This document shows positions 40,418-50,363 of a stretch of DNA of 64,000 bases, piece after piece. This DNA is from Solirubrobacteraceae bacterium (GTDB taxonomy: Bacteria > Actinomycetota > Thermoleophilia > Solirubrobacterales > Solirubrobacteraceae): contig JAPSGI010000009.1 of NCBI GenBank assembly GCA_031177685.1, positions 62,001-126,000 on the forward strand, given 5' to 3'. The notes beneath the pieces were generated by a model. That model searched no databases, had not been told where the DNA came from, and was given only the letters and a program-made list of their open reading frames with translations. The number at the start of each line of letters is the position of its first letter. The first letter of the stretch is position 1. The position numbers were made by a program, and so were the translations under genes.

Positions 40418-41980
40418 TTAGGGCGCCCTAACTCGCCACTCGACGGCCCAGAGGTCGGCGCCGCCGGTGGCCGGGGCCGCGGCCGTCCGGGTTCGGCGCA
40501 GCCGGGGGTGCGCGTCGAGCGCGGCGGTCCACTGCGCGGCCCGCGTGCGCACGAGCCGGGTCCACGGCGCGCGCCAGTTGCGGGGGTTCGCGATGACCGG
40601 CCGCACGAGGACGACGCGGTCGGGCGCTTGGCCGGCGGCCAGGGTGCGCGCGACGGTCGGCACGGGGCGGGCGGCGCGCAGCCGGGCGGTGGCGTCGCTC
40701 CAGTCCATGACCGTCGGGTCGGCCGCGGGGCCGAGGGCCGAGGCGTAGCGGGGCCCGGCGCCCATGTAGTGGCGCAGCACGGCGAGCTGCTCGGGCTGGG
40801 CGGAGACGACCAGCGTCCGCTCGTCGGCCGCCACGGCGCCCGCGAGAGCGCGCGCGTTGCCGTGCTGCACGCGCCCGGTGTCGGTGGCCCAGACGAGGGC
40901 GAGCACGGCTGCGGCGACCACTCCGGGCACGCCGAGCCGCGCCGCCCCTGCCGCGGCCGCCAGGAGCAGCGGTCCCACGACGACCGCGAAGTAGCGGTTC
41001 GCCCAGTTGGGCTCGGCCTGCGAGACGACCCAGGCGAGAACGACGGCGACTATGGACATGAGGAGCAGGGCTTCGGCCGCCCGCGTCGCCTCGCCGCCGG
41101 CCGGCGGTCGCGTGGCGGCCCTCTTCCCCCTCGCCGCCCCGAGCAGCGCGAGGGCGAGGGCGGCCGCGCCGGCGAGGCCCCCACCGAGCGGCACGAGCAC
41201 GGCGTCCGCGAGCTTCTCGGGCCCGGGTGTGCTGGACCACGGCGCGCCGGTATGGGCGACCTGGAAGGCGAGCGTGGGGATCCACGGCGCGTACAGCAGC
41301 GCCGCGATCCCGTAGGCCAGTGCGGCATCGGTGGCGAGGGCGCGACGGTCGCGTGCGCGGATCGCGAGGAAGCCGAGCGCGGCCAGCGAGCCGGCGGCCA
41401 GGAACAGGCCCCAGTTGTGCGTGTGCAGCAGCAGCGCGAGGACGACGGCGAACGGGATCGCGTACGCGCGCCGGCGCGCCGCGAAGGCGTGCAGGAAGGC
41501 CGCCGCCGCGAGCAGCGACAGCAGGACGACCAGGGCGTACATCCGCGCCTCCTGCGCGTAGGCCGTGAGGAACGCGTTCGTCGCCGCGAGCACGGCCGCG
41601 ACCGCGCCGGCCCGCGCGCCGAACAGCGACCATCCCGCCCACAGCGCGGCAGGGATCGTGGCGAGCGCCGCCACGAGGGACAGTGCGCGCAGCGCCTCCT
41701 CGCCGTCGCCGAAGACCTGCATCCAGCCGTCCAGCAGCACGTAGAACAGCAGCGGCGAGCCGTCGCGGCGCAGCAGGCCCGGAAGCTCGCCGAGCGGATG
41801 GCCCGCGATGCCGGCCGACAGACCCTCGTCGATCCACAGCCCCTCGCCGATCGCCGTGGTGCGCAATGCGAGCGAAACCGCGACGAGCGCGACACACCCG
41901 GCCACGACCACCACCGCGCGGTTGCACTTAGCCGCCCATGTCGCGGTGGAGTGCAACCGCGTGGCTGCCGGCGCGCTCAC
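40418..41980 (-). CDS. Polytopic GT39/ArnT-like glycosyltransferase
   Basis: LRTTAIGEGLWIDEGLSAGIAGHPLGELPGLLRRDGSPLLFYVLLDGWMQVFGDGEEALRALS; GTGA overlap with the preceding gene. Confidence 0.75.
   Translation of the reverse strand: MSAPAATRLHSTATWAAKCNRAVVVVAGCVALVAVSLALRTTAIGEGLWIDEGLSAGIAGHPLGELPGLLRRDGSPLLFYVLLDGWMQVFGDGEEALRALSLVAALATIPAALWAGWSLFGARAGAVAAVLAATNAFLTAYAQEARMYALVVLLSLLAAAAFLHAFAARRRAYAIPFAVVLALLLHTHNWGLFLAAGSLAALGFLAIRARDRRALATDAALAYGIAALLYAPWIPTLAFQVAHTGAPWSSTPGPEKLADAVLVPLGGGLAGAAALALALLGAARGKRAATRPPAGGEATRAAEALLLMSIVAVVLAWVVSQAEPNWANRYFAVVVGPLLLAAAAGAARLGVPGVVAAAVLALVWATDTGRVQHGNARALAGAVAADERTLVVSAQPEQLAVLRHYMGAGPRYASALGPAADPTVMDWSDATARLRAARPVPTVARTLAAGQAPDRVVLVRPVIANPRNWRAPWTRLVRTRAAQWTAALDAHPRLRRTRTAAAPATGGADLWAVEWRVRAP
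41917..41961. repeat. Perfect 12-bp inverted repeat with 21-bp spacer
   Basis: CGCGGTTGCACT ... AGTGCAACCGCG. Confidence 0.9.
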
Positions 41981-43398
41981 ACGTCCGCCCCGCACGCGCG
42001 GACGACGTTCCAGCCGCCGTGGCGGGCGACCGGCGCGAAGCCTGCGGCGACGGCCGGCTCGGCGGCGCGGCGCCCGGGCAGGCGCGACACGAAGGCCACG
42101 CCGGGCGCGCGTGGCGCGAACCCGACGCGCGACTTGGCGACCCGCAGGTGCCAGGCGACGGCGGGCCCGCGCAGCGGCCCCGTGTACGGGCGCCCGCAGC
42201 GCAGGACGGCCACGCGCCCACCGGCCGCCGCCACGGCGCCCCCGAGAGCGTCGAAGAGCCGCGCCTCGCGCGCGCTGGCGCGCAGATCGGCCACCACGTC
42301 GCGTCCCCGCGCGACCGCGAACGGCGCCGCGAGGGCCACCGCAGCGAGCAGCGCGACGGCGGCAAACCGCCCGTATCCCGCCACGGTGTGGACTTGTCCG
42401 CGTATATCGCGGCTAAGGCACGAAAGCTCGCGGGGGGCGAGGGCGAGGCCGAGGGCGGCGCCGCCGCTGAGCGCCACGAGCGCGGCGCCGGGCAGCAGGT
42501 AGCGCTCCTCGCCCGAGTAACCGGCCTGGCTCATCGCCGCGACCAGCGCGATCCAGGCCAGCCCGGCGAGGGCCGGCCAGGACAGGCGCGCGGCGTGCGC
42601 GGCCGGCCCCGGCTCGCGGGCCCGTGCGCGGCCGTGACGGGCGGCGGCGGCGAGGGTGAGGGCCGCGGCGACCAGCGCGGGCAGCGGTGGAATGGTCGCG
42701 GCGCGGCGCAGGGACTCCAGCGCGGGGAAGTCGGCCAGCGCCGGGGCACCGGGGTTCGGTATCCGCGCCCGCTCCGACGAGCGCCACGGGTCGCCGGAGG
42801 CGATCCACTCCGGGACGATCCACAGCAGCGGCACCGCCAGAGCGAGCCCCGCGACCAGCGGCCGCGCCCCGCGGTCGCGCGCGGCCACCCACAGCGCCAG
42901 CGCGCCGAAGAAGGGCCATGCCTCGGGCCGCAGCAGCGCCGCCCCGAACCCGAGCGCCAGCGCCTGGCGAGCGTGACCGGCCAGCACGCGCTCGCCGGCC
43001 AGCAGTCCCAGCGCCAGCAGCAGCCCCTCGGCGTTTCCCACCGCGCCGTGCCACGCGAAGCGCTCGCACAGCAGCACGGCGACCGCGGCGCCGGCCCCCG
43101 CCGCCGCCGACCCGCCGGCCAGCCGCCGGCCGAGCAGGAACGCCGACGCCAGCGCAAGGAGCGCACCCGCGCGGGCGACGATCAGCCAGGCGTCCGGCGC
43201 CGCACCGCCGAAGGGCGACAGGGCCGCCGTCACGGCCACGGGCAGCGGCTTCCACGCCGGCCCGCCCGCGGTCGACAGGTCGCCGTGCGCGATCTCGCGC
43301 CCCCAGATCAGCCACGCCCACGGGTCGTAGGTGGGCGCCGAGGGCACCAGCAGGGTGAGCGCCGCGAGCGCGACACAGGCCGCGAGGAGATACCGCAC
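41977..43398 (-). CDS. Polytopic membrane protein, possible glycosyltransferase
   Basis: YDPWAWLIWGREIAHGDLSTAGGPAWKPLPVAVTAALSPFG...; multiple hydrophobic segments; start GTG 43398 or ATG 43482. Confidence 0.65.
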   Translation of the reverse strand: MRYLLAACVALAALTLLVPSAPTYDPWAWLIWGREIAHGDLSTAGGPAWKPLPVAVTAALSPFGGAAPDAWLIVARAGALLALASAFLLGRRLAGGSAAAGAGAAVAVLLCERFAWHGAVGNAEGLLLALGLLAGERVLAGHARQALALGFGAALLRPEAWPFFGALALWVAARDRGARPLVAGLALAVPLLWIVPEWIASGDPWRSSERARIPNPGAPALADFPALESLRRAATIPPLPALVAAALTLAAAARHGRARAREPGPAAHAARLSWPALAGLAWIALVAAMSQAGYSGEERYLLPGAALVALSGGAALGLALAPRELSCLSRDIRGQVHTVAGYGRFAAVALLAAVALAAPFAVARGRDVVADLRASAREARLFDALGGAVAAAGGRVAVLRCGRPYTGPLRGPAVAWHLRVAKSRVGFAPRAPGVAFVSRLPGRRAAEPAVAAGFAPVARHGGWNVVRACGADV

Positions 43399-43488
43399 GG
43401 CGCGCGAGGGTACTGCCCGGCCGCTCGTCACGTTGCCGCCCACATAGGTAGTCAACGTGACGCGCGACCGGGTAACAGGCATGTCAGG

Positions 43489-46400
43489 GTGCGCAGGGGG
43501 TGCACAGTCGCAGCGCTCATGCTGGCCGTCACGGCCGGGGCGGCCGACCTCGCCCGCGCCGAGTTCCCGTGGCCCAAGCCGCCGCCCGGCGCCGAGGGCG
43601 ACTACGCCGCCCTGCGCGCCGGTCCCGGCCAGACCCCCAACGACCTCGGCGGCGACAACGTGTGGAAGTTCGCCGCCACGCCCGGCGGCGCGCCCGGCGA
43701 GCAGCTGGACGCCCGCTGGGTCGCCGGCGGCGCGCGCGGCGCGCACGTGGTCGACGCCTCGCGCGAGGCGCAGACCGCCTGGCGCACCACGACCGGGCGC
43801 CCCGACGTGACGATCGCCGTACTGGACTCCGGCATCCGGTGGGACAGCGCCGGCGCGATGGAGGACCTGCGCCGCAAGACGCGCCTGAGCCGCGGCGAGC
43901 TGCCCTCCCCGGAGGCCGACCGCGCGACCGGGCTGGAGGGCGCCGACTGCACGGCGTTCACCGCCGGCCGCGACGACGCCAACGGCGACGGCGTCTTCAA
44001 CGTCCTGGACTTCCTCTGCGACAGCCGCGTCAGCGCCGACCCGCCGCGCGGCGTGGGCCCGCCGGACGTCCTGGACCCGCAGGACGTACTCATCGCCTTC
44101 TCCGACGGGGACGACGCCGACCGCAACGGCTTCGTGGACGACGTCGTCGGCTGGGACTTCCTCGACGACGACAACGACCCCTTCGACGACGTGCGCTACG
44201 GGCACGGCACCGGCGAGGCCGAAGGATCGGCGGCCGAGGTCCACAACGGCCAGGGCGACGAGGGCGCCTGCCCCAACTGCATGGTGATCCACATGCGCGT
44301 CGGCGACTCGTTCATCGCGGACGCCAACGACTTCGCCCAGGCGACGATCTACGCCGTCGACAACGACGCGCTGGTCGTGCAGGAGGCGCTGGGGACGCTG
44401 AACAACACCAGCCTGGCCCGCGACGCGATCGAGTACGCCTACGACCACGGCGTCGCGGTGATCGCCTCGGCGGCCGACGAGGCGGCCCAGCACCACAACA
44501 TGGTCTCGAGCCTGCCGCACACGATCGTCGTCAACTCGATCCGCCGCTACCAGGACGCGACGACGCCGTTCCCGCGCTCCTACCTCCAGTTCAACGGCTG
44601 CACGAACTTCTCCTCGAAGATCACGATCTCCATCCCGAGCACCAGCTGCTCGTCGGACGCGACCGGCGTGGCCTCGGGCCTGGCGGGCCTGGTCTACAGC
44701 GCGGCGCTCAACGCGCGCGACGCGGGCGAGCTGCCGCCGCACCCCCGCTGCCGGCGGCCCGACGGCAGCCGCTGCGCGCTCACCGCCAACGAGGTGCGCC
44801 AGGTCCTGGCCTCCGGGGAGGTCGGCGGCACGCAGCAGTCCGACGACGTCTCGTTCACCGAGGGCCCCGAGCCCGGCTGCTCGCCGGCGCCCGCGCCCGG
44901 GTGCACCGATCCCAACGGCGCGCTGCAGGCGCAGGTCTCCGCCAGCCGCCCGGTGGTCTCCCCCGTCGCGACCACGCGCTCCTACCCCGCACGCGACGGG
45001 CACGACCAGTTCTACGGCTGGGGCCGCGTGAACACCAACCGCGCGGTGAAGGCGACCGCGGCCGCGCACGTCCCGCCCGAGGTCGAGATCACGGGGCCCG
45101 AGTGGTTCTCGCAGGTGGACCCGGAGCGGCCCGCCGTCGCGATCGAGGGCCACGTGCACGCGCGCGGCGAGCGCTACACCTGCCGCGTCCTCGTCGCGCC
45201 CGGGTCCTATCCCAACAACGCGACCGACTTCGAGGAGGTGCCGTCCGGCGTCTGCGACGGCGAGACGCGCCACACCCGCCGCCTCGACGGCACGCTCGGC
45301 GTGATCGCGATCTCGCAGCTGCGCTCGCGCTTCCCCGCGGACGCCGGCGACTTCCGCGGACGCGAGACCGGGCACGGCGCCGGCCAGACGGCGAACGGGC
45401 GGCCCAACGCCGAGCCGTACGGGTTCGTCGTGCGCGTCGAGGCGAGCACCGCCGGCCCGCCCGCGATGAGCGGGCACGACCGGCGCAACCTCTACCTGCA
45501 CCGCGACCGCGACATGCTCGCCGGGTTCCCGAAGGAGCTGCCCAGCGACGGCGAGTCCTCGCCGCTCTTCGTCGACCTGGACGGCGACAACCGCAACGAG
45601 CTCGTCTTCGCGACGGCCGACGGGACGGTCCACGCGCAGCGCCGCGACGGATCCGAGCCGCGGGGCTGGCCGAACACCGGCGATCCGCTGCCGCTGCACG
45701 CCGACGCCCGCGCCTTCCGTACCCGCGAGGTGGCGCCGAAGGCCGGCGCCTTCCTGGCCTCGCCGGCGGCGGGAGACCTCGACCACGACGGCGCGCCCGA
45801 GGTCGTCGCCGCGGACTTCGAAGGCAAGGTCTACGCGTGGTCGGCCACCGGCGAGCGCCTGTGGACCCGCCAGACGAACGTCGCCTTCTCCGGCAAGCCG
45901 CTGGAGCCGTTCGTCAACGTGCGCCGGGGCAAGCGCCACCGCACCCAGCGCGGCTTCATCGGATCCCCCGTGCTCGCCGACCTGGACCGCGACGACGGGG
46001 GGCGCCTGGAGGTGATCGCCGCGGCGATGGACCGCCACGTCTACGCCTGGAACCACGACGGGACCGAGGTGCCCGGGTTCCCGGTCCTGGTGGTCGACCG
46101 GCGCAAGATCTCCGCCATCGACCCGGTCACGCACGTGCCCACGTTCGACGAGGACGCGGGGGACGAGCTCAACCAGGGCGCGATCGTGCACACCCCCGCC
46201 GTGTGGGACGTCGCCGGGGACCGGCGCCCGGAGATCGTGGTGGGCACGAACGAGGAGTACCGGGTCCACACCGGCGACGAGGGCCCGTTCAACGCGGGCA
46301 ACTTCGCGCTCGGCGCGCTGGCGCCGCTGTTCCGCGAGGCCGACGTCGACCTGGCCGACAGCAACGGCCGCGTCTACGCGCTGCACCCCGACGGCGACCC

Positions 46401-47562
46401 GGGCGCGCCGGCGCTCGACAACGCCGAGATCTTCGCCGACGGCTGGCCGGTGAAGATCGCGCGCCTGATGTCCGAGCTGCTGCCGGTCGTGGGCGAAGGC
46501 ATCACCGGGTCGCCCGTGGTCGGCCCGGACTCGATGCGCTGCGCCGGCGGCGGCGAGGGGCCCAAGGTGGGCGTGATGCCGGACGCCGGCCCGGCGTACG
46601 TGCTCAACGGCGACGGCTCGTCGTGCCAGGGCAGCTCGCCGGACGGCCGCCACAACGCCCTGCAGACCGAGCCGGCGGCCAGCCCCACGGAGGATCGGCC
46701 GGTCATACCGGCGGTCGGCCATCCCGCGTTCGGCAGCTTCGCGTCGGCGCCGGGGCAGGTGTCGTTCCTGGCGCCGGCGACCGGCCTGCTGCGCGCCCTG
46801 GACGTCGCGATGTCCGAGTACCAGTTCGGCGGCCAGGACTACCTGGCGGCGTGGGACCCGGTCAGCGGCCAGCAGCGCCCCGGCTTCCCCGCCCGCGTCA
46901 ACGACCTGCAGTTCCTCACCGGCCCCTCGATCGCGGACGTCGACGGGCGGCTGCCCGCCCGGGAGGAGATGGTCGGCGGCACGGCGCACCTCGACCTCGC
47001 GGCGTTCGACGAGACCGGCCAGCCGGCGGGCGCGCGCTGGCCCAAGCTCACGTCGGACTGGGTGGTGGCCAACCCGCTGATCGGGTCGTGGGGAACGCGG
47101 GACACCGACCCGCAGGCCCGCAAGGTGGTGGTGGCGTCGACGCGCTCGGGGTTCTTCTTCGCCTACGCGACCGGCGCGCCGGCGTGCTCGCCCGGTTCCT
47201 GGCCGCGCTTCCACCACGACAACGCCAACTCGGGCGCCTACGACCGGGACGCCGTCGCGCCCGGGCGCCCGGACGGCGTCTCCGCCACGCCGGCGGGCGT
47301 CGCGTTCCGGGCGCCCGGCGACGACCTGCTGTGCGGGCGGGTCGCCGGCTACGAGGTCGTCACGTCAGCCGAGCCGGTGGACGCCGCGAGCTTCGCCGCG
47401 GCGCAGCGGGTGGAGCCCGCCGCACCGGTCGCGCCGGCCGAGCCGGGCGCCGACCAGGCGATCGCGCTGCCCGCCGACCTGGAGCGCTACGTGGCCGTCC
47501 GCGCGCGCGACGAGCAGGGCAACGTCGGGCGCCCCGCGTTGGTCGACACGCGCAGCGGGTAA
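43489..47562 (+). CDS. Large secreted subtilase-like (S8) protein with C-terminal FG-GAP/VCBS-like repeats
   Basis: VTIAVLDSGIRWD; DVRYGHGTGEAEGSAAEV; TSCSSDATGVASGLAGLVYSAA; repeated LFVDLDGDNRNELVFATADGTVHA / GDLDHDGAPEVVAADFEGKVYAW. Confidence 0.85.
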   Translation: MRRGCTVAALMLAVTAGAADLARAEFPWPKPPPGAEGDYAALRAGPGQTPNDLGGDNVWKFAATPGGAPGEQLDARWVAGGARGAHVVDASREAQTAWRTTTGRPDVTIAVLDSGIRWDSAGAMEDLRRKTRLSRGELPSPEADRATGLEGADCTAFTAGRDDANGDGVFNVLDFLCDSRVSADPPRGVGPPDVLDPQDVLIAFSDGDDADRNGFVDDVVGWDFLDDDNDPFDDVRYGHGTGEAEGSAAEVHNGQGDEGACPNCMVIHMRVGDSFIADANDFAQATIYAVDNDALVVQEALGTLNNTSLARDAIEYAYDHGVAVIASAADEAAQHHNMVSSLPHTIVVNSIRRYQDATTPFPRSYLQFNGCTNFSSKITISIPSTSCSSDATGVASGLAGLVYSAALNARDAGELPPHPRCRRPDGSRCALTANEVRQVLASGEVGGTQQSDDVSFTEGPEPGCSPAPAPGCTDPNGALQAQVSASRPVVSPVATTRSYPARDGHDQFYGWGRVNTNRAVKATAAAHVPPEVEITGPEWFSQVDPERPAVAIEGHVHARGERYTCRVLVAPGSYPNNATDFEEVPSGVCDGETRHTRRLDGTLGVIAISQLRSRFPADAGDFRGRETGHGAGQTANGRPNAEPYGFVVRVEASTAGPPAMSGHDRRNLYLHRDRDMLAGFPKELPSDGESSPLFVDLDGDNRNELVFATADGTVHAQRRDGSEPRGWPNTGDPLPLHADARAFRTREVAPKAGAFLASPAAGDLDHDGAPEVVAADFEGKVYAWSATGERLWTRQTNVAFSGKPLEPFVNVRRGKRHRTQRGFIGSPVLADLDRDDGGRLEVIAAAMDRHVYAWNHDGTEVPGFPVLVVDRRKISAIDPVTHVPTFDEDAGDELNQGAIVHTPAVWDVAGDRRPEIVVGTNEEYRVHTGDEGPFNAGNFALGALAPLFREADVDLADSNGRVYALHPDGDPGAPALDNAEIFADGWPVKIARLMSELLPVVGEGITGSPVVGPDSMRCAGGGEGPKVGVMPDAGPAYVLNGDGSSCQGSSPDGRHNALQTEPAASPTEDRPVIPAVGHPAFGSFASAPGQVSFLAPATGLLRALDVAMSEYQFGGQDYLAAWDPVSGQQRPGFPARVNDLQFLTGPSIADVDGRLPAREEMVGGTAHLDLAAFDETGQPAGARWPKLTSDWVVANPLIGSWGTRDTDPQARKVVVASTRSGFFFAYATGAPACSPGSWPRFHHDNANSGAYDRDAVAPGRPDGVSATPAGVAFRAPGDDLLCGRVAGYEVVTSAEPVDAASFAAAQRVEPAAPVAPAEPGADQAIALPADLERYVAVRARDEQGNVGRPALVDTRSG

Positions 47563-47571
47563 CACGAGGTC

Positions 47572-47721
47572 ATGGAGGAGCCACAGGGAGCCAGCCGGCT
47601 GCGCTGGAACGTCGGTATCGCGCTGCTCGTCATCGCGATCGTCGTGCTGATCGTCGTCCTGATGGTGGGCGGCGGCGGGCCCGAGGAGAACCAGACCGCG
47701 CTGGCCGGCCTGGCGGGCTAG
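47572..47721 (+). CDS. 49-aa single-pass membrane protein
   Basis: MEEPQGASRLRWNVGIALLVIAIVVLIVVLMVGGGGPEENQTALAGLAG; below the length cutoff of the ORF track. Confidence 0.6.
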   Translation: MEEPQGASRLRWNVGIALLVIAIVVLIVVLMVGGGGPEENQTALAGLAG

Positions 47722-47731
47722 CCGCGGCCCG

Positions 47732-48604
47732 TCACCGGATGTCCGGCTCGCCGCGCCGGGCCTCCGTCTCCATGGGCGACAGCTTGGCGCCGTTGACCCA
47801 CGTCGGGTCGTAGGCCTTGCCGAACTGGTACACCGGGTCGGGCTTCAGGCACTCCACCTGCGTGCCCCGGTGGCCGCAGATCCGGAAGGTGACGGTGCGC
47901 GCAGGGCCGCCGTCCGTGTCCCACCACACCACGCCGCCGATGCTGCCGCCGTAGGTCCAGTCGGCGCTGACGGCCGTCGCGCCCCAGCCCATCGGGCCGT
48001 AGACCTGGTTGGGCGTCGAGGGCGTCTGACCGATGCGCGTGCCGTTGCCGACCGGCATCAGGGGACGATCGATCGCGAACAGCGGGCTCGCGGGGACGTC
48101 GTAGCCGCGGTAGTGGAAGTCCCAGTGCACGCGGTAGAAGTCGTAGCCGCGCCCGTCGCGGCAGGTGACGTCCGCGTAGACGTCCACGGACCTGGCGTCG
48201 ACGTCGTCGATGCCGCCGGAAGACGCCGGGTTCGCGAAGTTCGAGCAGACGGTGTACGCGTGAGGCGGCAGCCCGGGCGTCGCGGGGTTGCGCGCGCCCT
48301 CGCGCTCCTCGACCAGCGAGACCCACGCCTGGCGCAGGTCGGGCTCGCCCGGACGCTGCGGGCCGTTGCCCTGGACCGTGCCCTGGGCGCGGACGAGGTG
48401 CGCGCGGAAGCCGAACGTGCCGCCGGCCGGGTCGGGGATGTTGCGCACCATGGCCTCGAGGAACCAGCCGTTGGTCGAGACCGCGTACTGCTCCTTGGCG
48501 TACGAGTCCACGGCGCCCGCGATGGTGCTCGCGCCGGCCAGCGCCGGTAGGGCGAACGCCGCCAGCAGTGCTCCCCCGAGTGCCGCCGTCAGCCTGCTTC
48601 TCAT
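47732..48604 (-). CDS. Secreted hypothetical protein
   Basis: Signal peptide MRSRLTAALGGALLAAFALPALAGA; STIAGAVDSYAKEQYAVSTNGWFLEAMVRNIPDP. Confidence 0.7.
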   Translation of the reverse strand: MRSRLTAALGGALLAAFALPALAGASTIAGAVDSYAKEQYAVSTNGWFLEAMVRNIPDPAGGTFGFRAHLVRAQGTVQGNGPQRPGEPDLRQAWVSLVEEREGARNPATPGLPPHAYTVCSNFANPASSGGIDDVDARSVDVYADVTCRDGRGYDFYRVHWDFHYRGYDVPASPLFAIDRPLMPVGNGTRIGQTPSTPNQVYGPMGWGATAVSADWTYGGSIGGVVWWDTDGGPARTVTFRICGHRGTQVECLKPDPVYQFGKAYDPTWVNGAKLSPMETEARRGEPDIR

Positions 48605-48703
48605 CCGCTCTCGCCTCCCGCCGGCGCCCAGGCAGGCGCCGACCACGTCGCACTGGCCCCCGCAGGAGAACGCACGGGGCGGCGCTTTCGTGACGCCGGG
48701 TTC

Positions 48704-50233
48704 TCAGCGGGTCCCGTCCGGGCCGGCGTCCTGGGGCCTGCGGCTTGCTCCTCGTCCCCGCGGCGGTCGATCCGGGCGCCCGCCGCGCGGCGGGGCCCCC
48801 TCGCGGTGGCGGACCCACACGTCGCCCGTCCCCGCGCCGGCCGCCACGCGCAGCTGCCCGTTGTCGTAGCCGGTCCGCGGCAGGTCGAAGCGCCCGCCCG
48901 CGTCCGCGCAGGCGAGCTCCGCTCCGTCGAAGGGCACGGCCGACGAGACCGCCCAACGCCCCGACGCCAGGCGGCACGCGGCCGGCCGCGGCCGGGCGCA
49001 CGCGCCCATCGCCCAGCGCCCGCCGGACGCCTGAAACGCGCACGCGCCGTTCGCGACCCGCGGCTCCTCGGGGGCCCAGCTCCACACGAGCTTCTCCATC
49101 CGGCTGTCGAAGGGCAGGACCTGGTCGAGGCCGAGGAGGTCGACGCCGCACGCGGTCATCGCCTCGGCGACCGCCGGGGTGATGCCGTCGTCGGCGGGAG
49201 CGCCGCTCGCCGGCGTGACGAAGGTGGAGTCCTCGAAGAAGCGAACGAGCAGCGAGTCGTAGGTCGCGCGGTCGACGCCCCCGCACCCACTCGCGATGTA
49301 GCCCATCGGGCGACGCTCGAAGCGGACGTCGTCCGCCGGGTCGCCGCCGCGCTCGGGCCAGCTGAAGACGGCGCTGTTCCAGCCGTTGCCGCAGCCGCTG
49401 ACGATCACGACCTGCGCGCCGGCGTCCAGGACCTGCTGGCGCGTGAGGTCGAGCGGCAGCGTGCGGCACGTCGCGTCGTCGGGGCCGGCGCGGTAGATGA
49501 GCGAGCCGTCGGGCTGCCCCGTACGCGTCAGCGTGCGCGCCAGCACCGCCCGCGCCTGGGCGTGGTTGCCCTCCAGGTGGTCCTCGAGATACAGCAGGAT
49601 GACCTGGTCGCGGTTCGCGGGATCGTTGAGCCATCCGGCCACGTCGGCGAGCACCTCGCCCAGCAGCCGCTCGCCGGTGCAGCCGACGTGCACGCCGTTC
49701 TGCTCGGCCGCGTGGCAGACGACCGGCGCGCGGACGGAGGTCACGGGGTCGGTGTTGCGCGGGCTCGGCCACCAGTGCACGTCGATCTCCAGGCTGCGCA
49801 CGTCCATCCGCAGCTGGTCGAGCAGCGAGAGCTGCTGGTTGGAGTCGGTGTGCGACAGCGTGGGGAACTCGCTGGTGCTGTTGTAGGAGTTGTGCGTCCC
49901 GACCCACGGCGCGTTGGCAAAGCCGACGTCGTTGGCGATCCGGTACTGGAACGTCAGCGCGCGGTGGATCCACGAGGCCCGGTACGCGTCGATTTCCGCC
50001 CGCACGACGCGGCGACCCCCTGCGACGTGGCAGTCCTCGTCGGAGGCGGGATGGGTGGGCACGGTGTCCGAGGCGCGGCGGCACTCGGCCGACGTGCGCT
50101 CGACGAGCTTCTGCTTGCCGATGCACATCTCGTCCCCGGGCTGGCAGGTCTCGGACTGCGCGCTCGCGGGCGCCGCGCACAGCAGCGCCGCACCGGCCAC
50201 GACGAGTACGGCCCTCCGCATGCTGGACTCCAT
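48704..50233 (-). CDS. Secreted PI-PLC-like phosphodiesterase domain protein
   Basis: Signal peptide; WVGTHNSYNSTSEFPTLSHTDSNQQLSLLDQLRMDVRSLEIDVHWWPSP...RDQVILLYLEDHLEG. Confidence 0.75.
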   Translation of the reverse strand: MESSMRRAVLVVAGAALLCAAPASAQSETCQPGDEMCIGKQKLVERTSAECRRASDTVPTHPASDEDCHVAGGRRVVRAEIDAYRASWIHRALTFQYRIANDVGFANAPWVGTHNSYNSTSEFPTLSHTDSNQQLSLLDQLRMDVRSLEIDVHWWPSPRNTDPVTSVRAPVVCHAAEQNGVHVGCTGERLLGEVLADVAGWLNDPANRDQVILLYLEDHLEGNHAQARAVLARTLTRTGQPDGSLIYRAGPDDATCRTLPLDLTRQQVLDAGAQVVIVSGCGNGWNSAVFSWPERGGDPADDVRFERRPMGYIASGCGGVDRATYDSLLVRFFEDSTFVTPASGAPADDGITPAVAEAMTACGVDLLGLDQVLPFDSRMEKLVWSWAPEEPRVANGACAFQASGGRWAMGACARPRPAACRLASGRWAVSSAVPFDGAELACADAGGRFDLPRTGYDNGQLRVAAGAGTGDVWVRHREGAPPRGGRPDRPPRGRGASRRPQDAGPDGTR

Positions 50234-50363
50234 CTGAGAATCGCCTCCCTGCCCGCGCGACGGCCCCTGCGACCGCCGCATCCGTGCACCCCAAGGTAGC
50301 GATGACCCCCGGGTCCGGCAAGCGACAACGCTTTGTTGACGAACGTTCTATCCTCATCGGCGG

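Noticed and set aside
41938-43488. Upstream part of the 1874-aa plus-strand ORF before the subtilase
   Set aside because: Antisense to membrane-protein genes; signal peptide begins at GTG 43489.
50340-50360. Possible LexA/SOS box (GAACGTTC) upstream of the caspase-like gene
   Set aside because: Half sites are adjacent without the 4-bp spacer of the actinobacterial GAAC-N4-GTTC operator.
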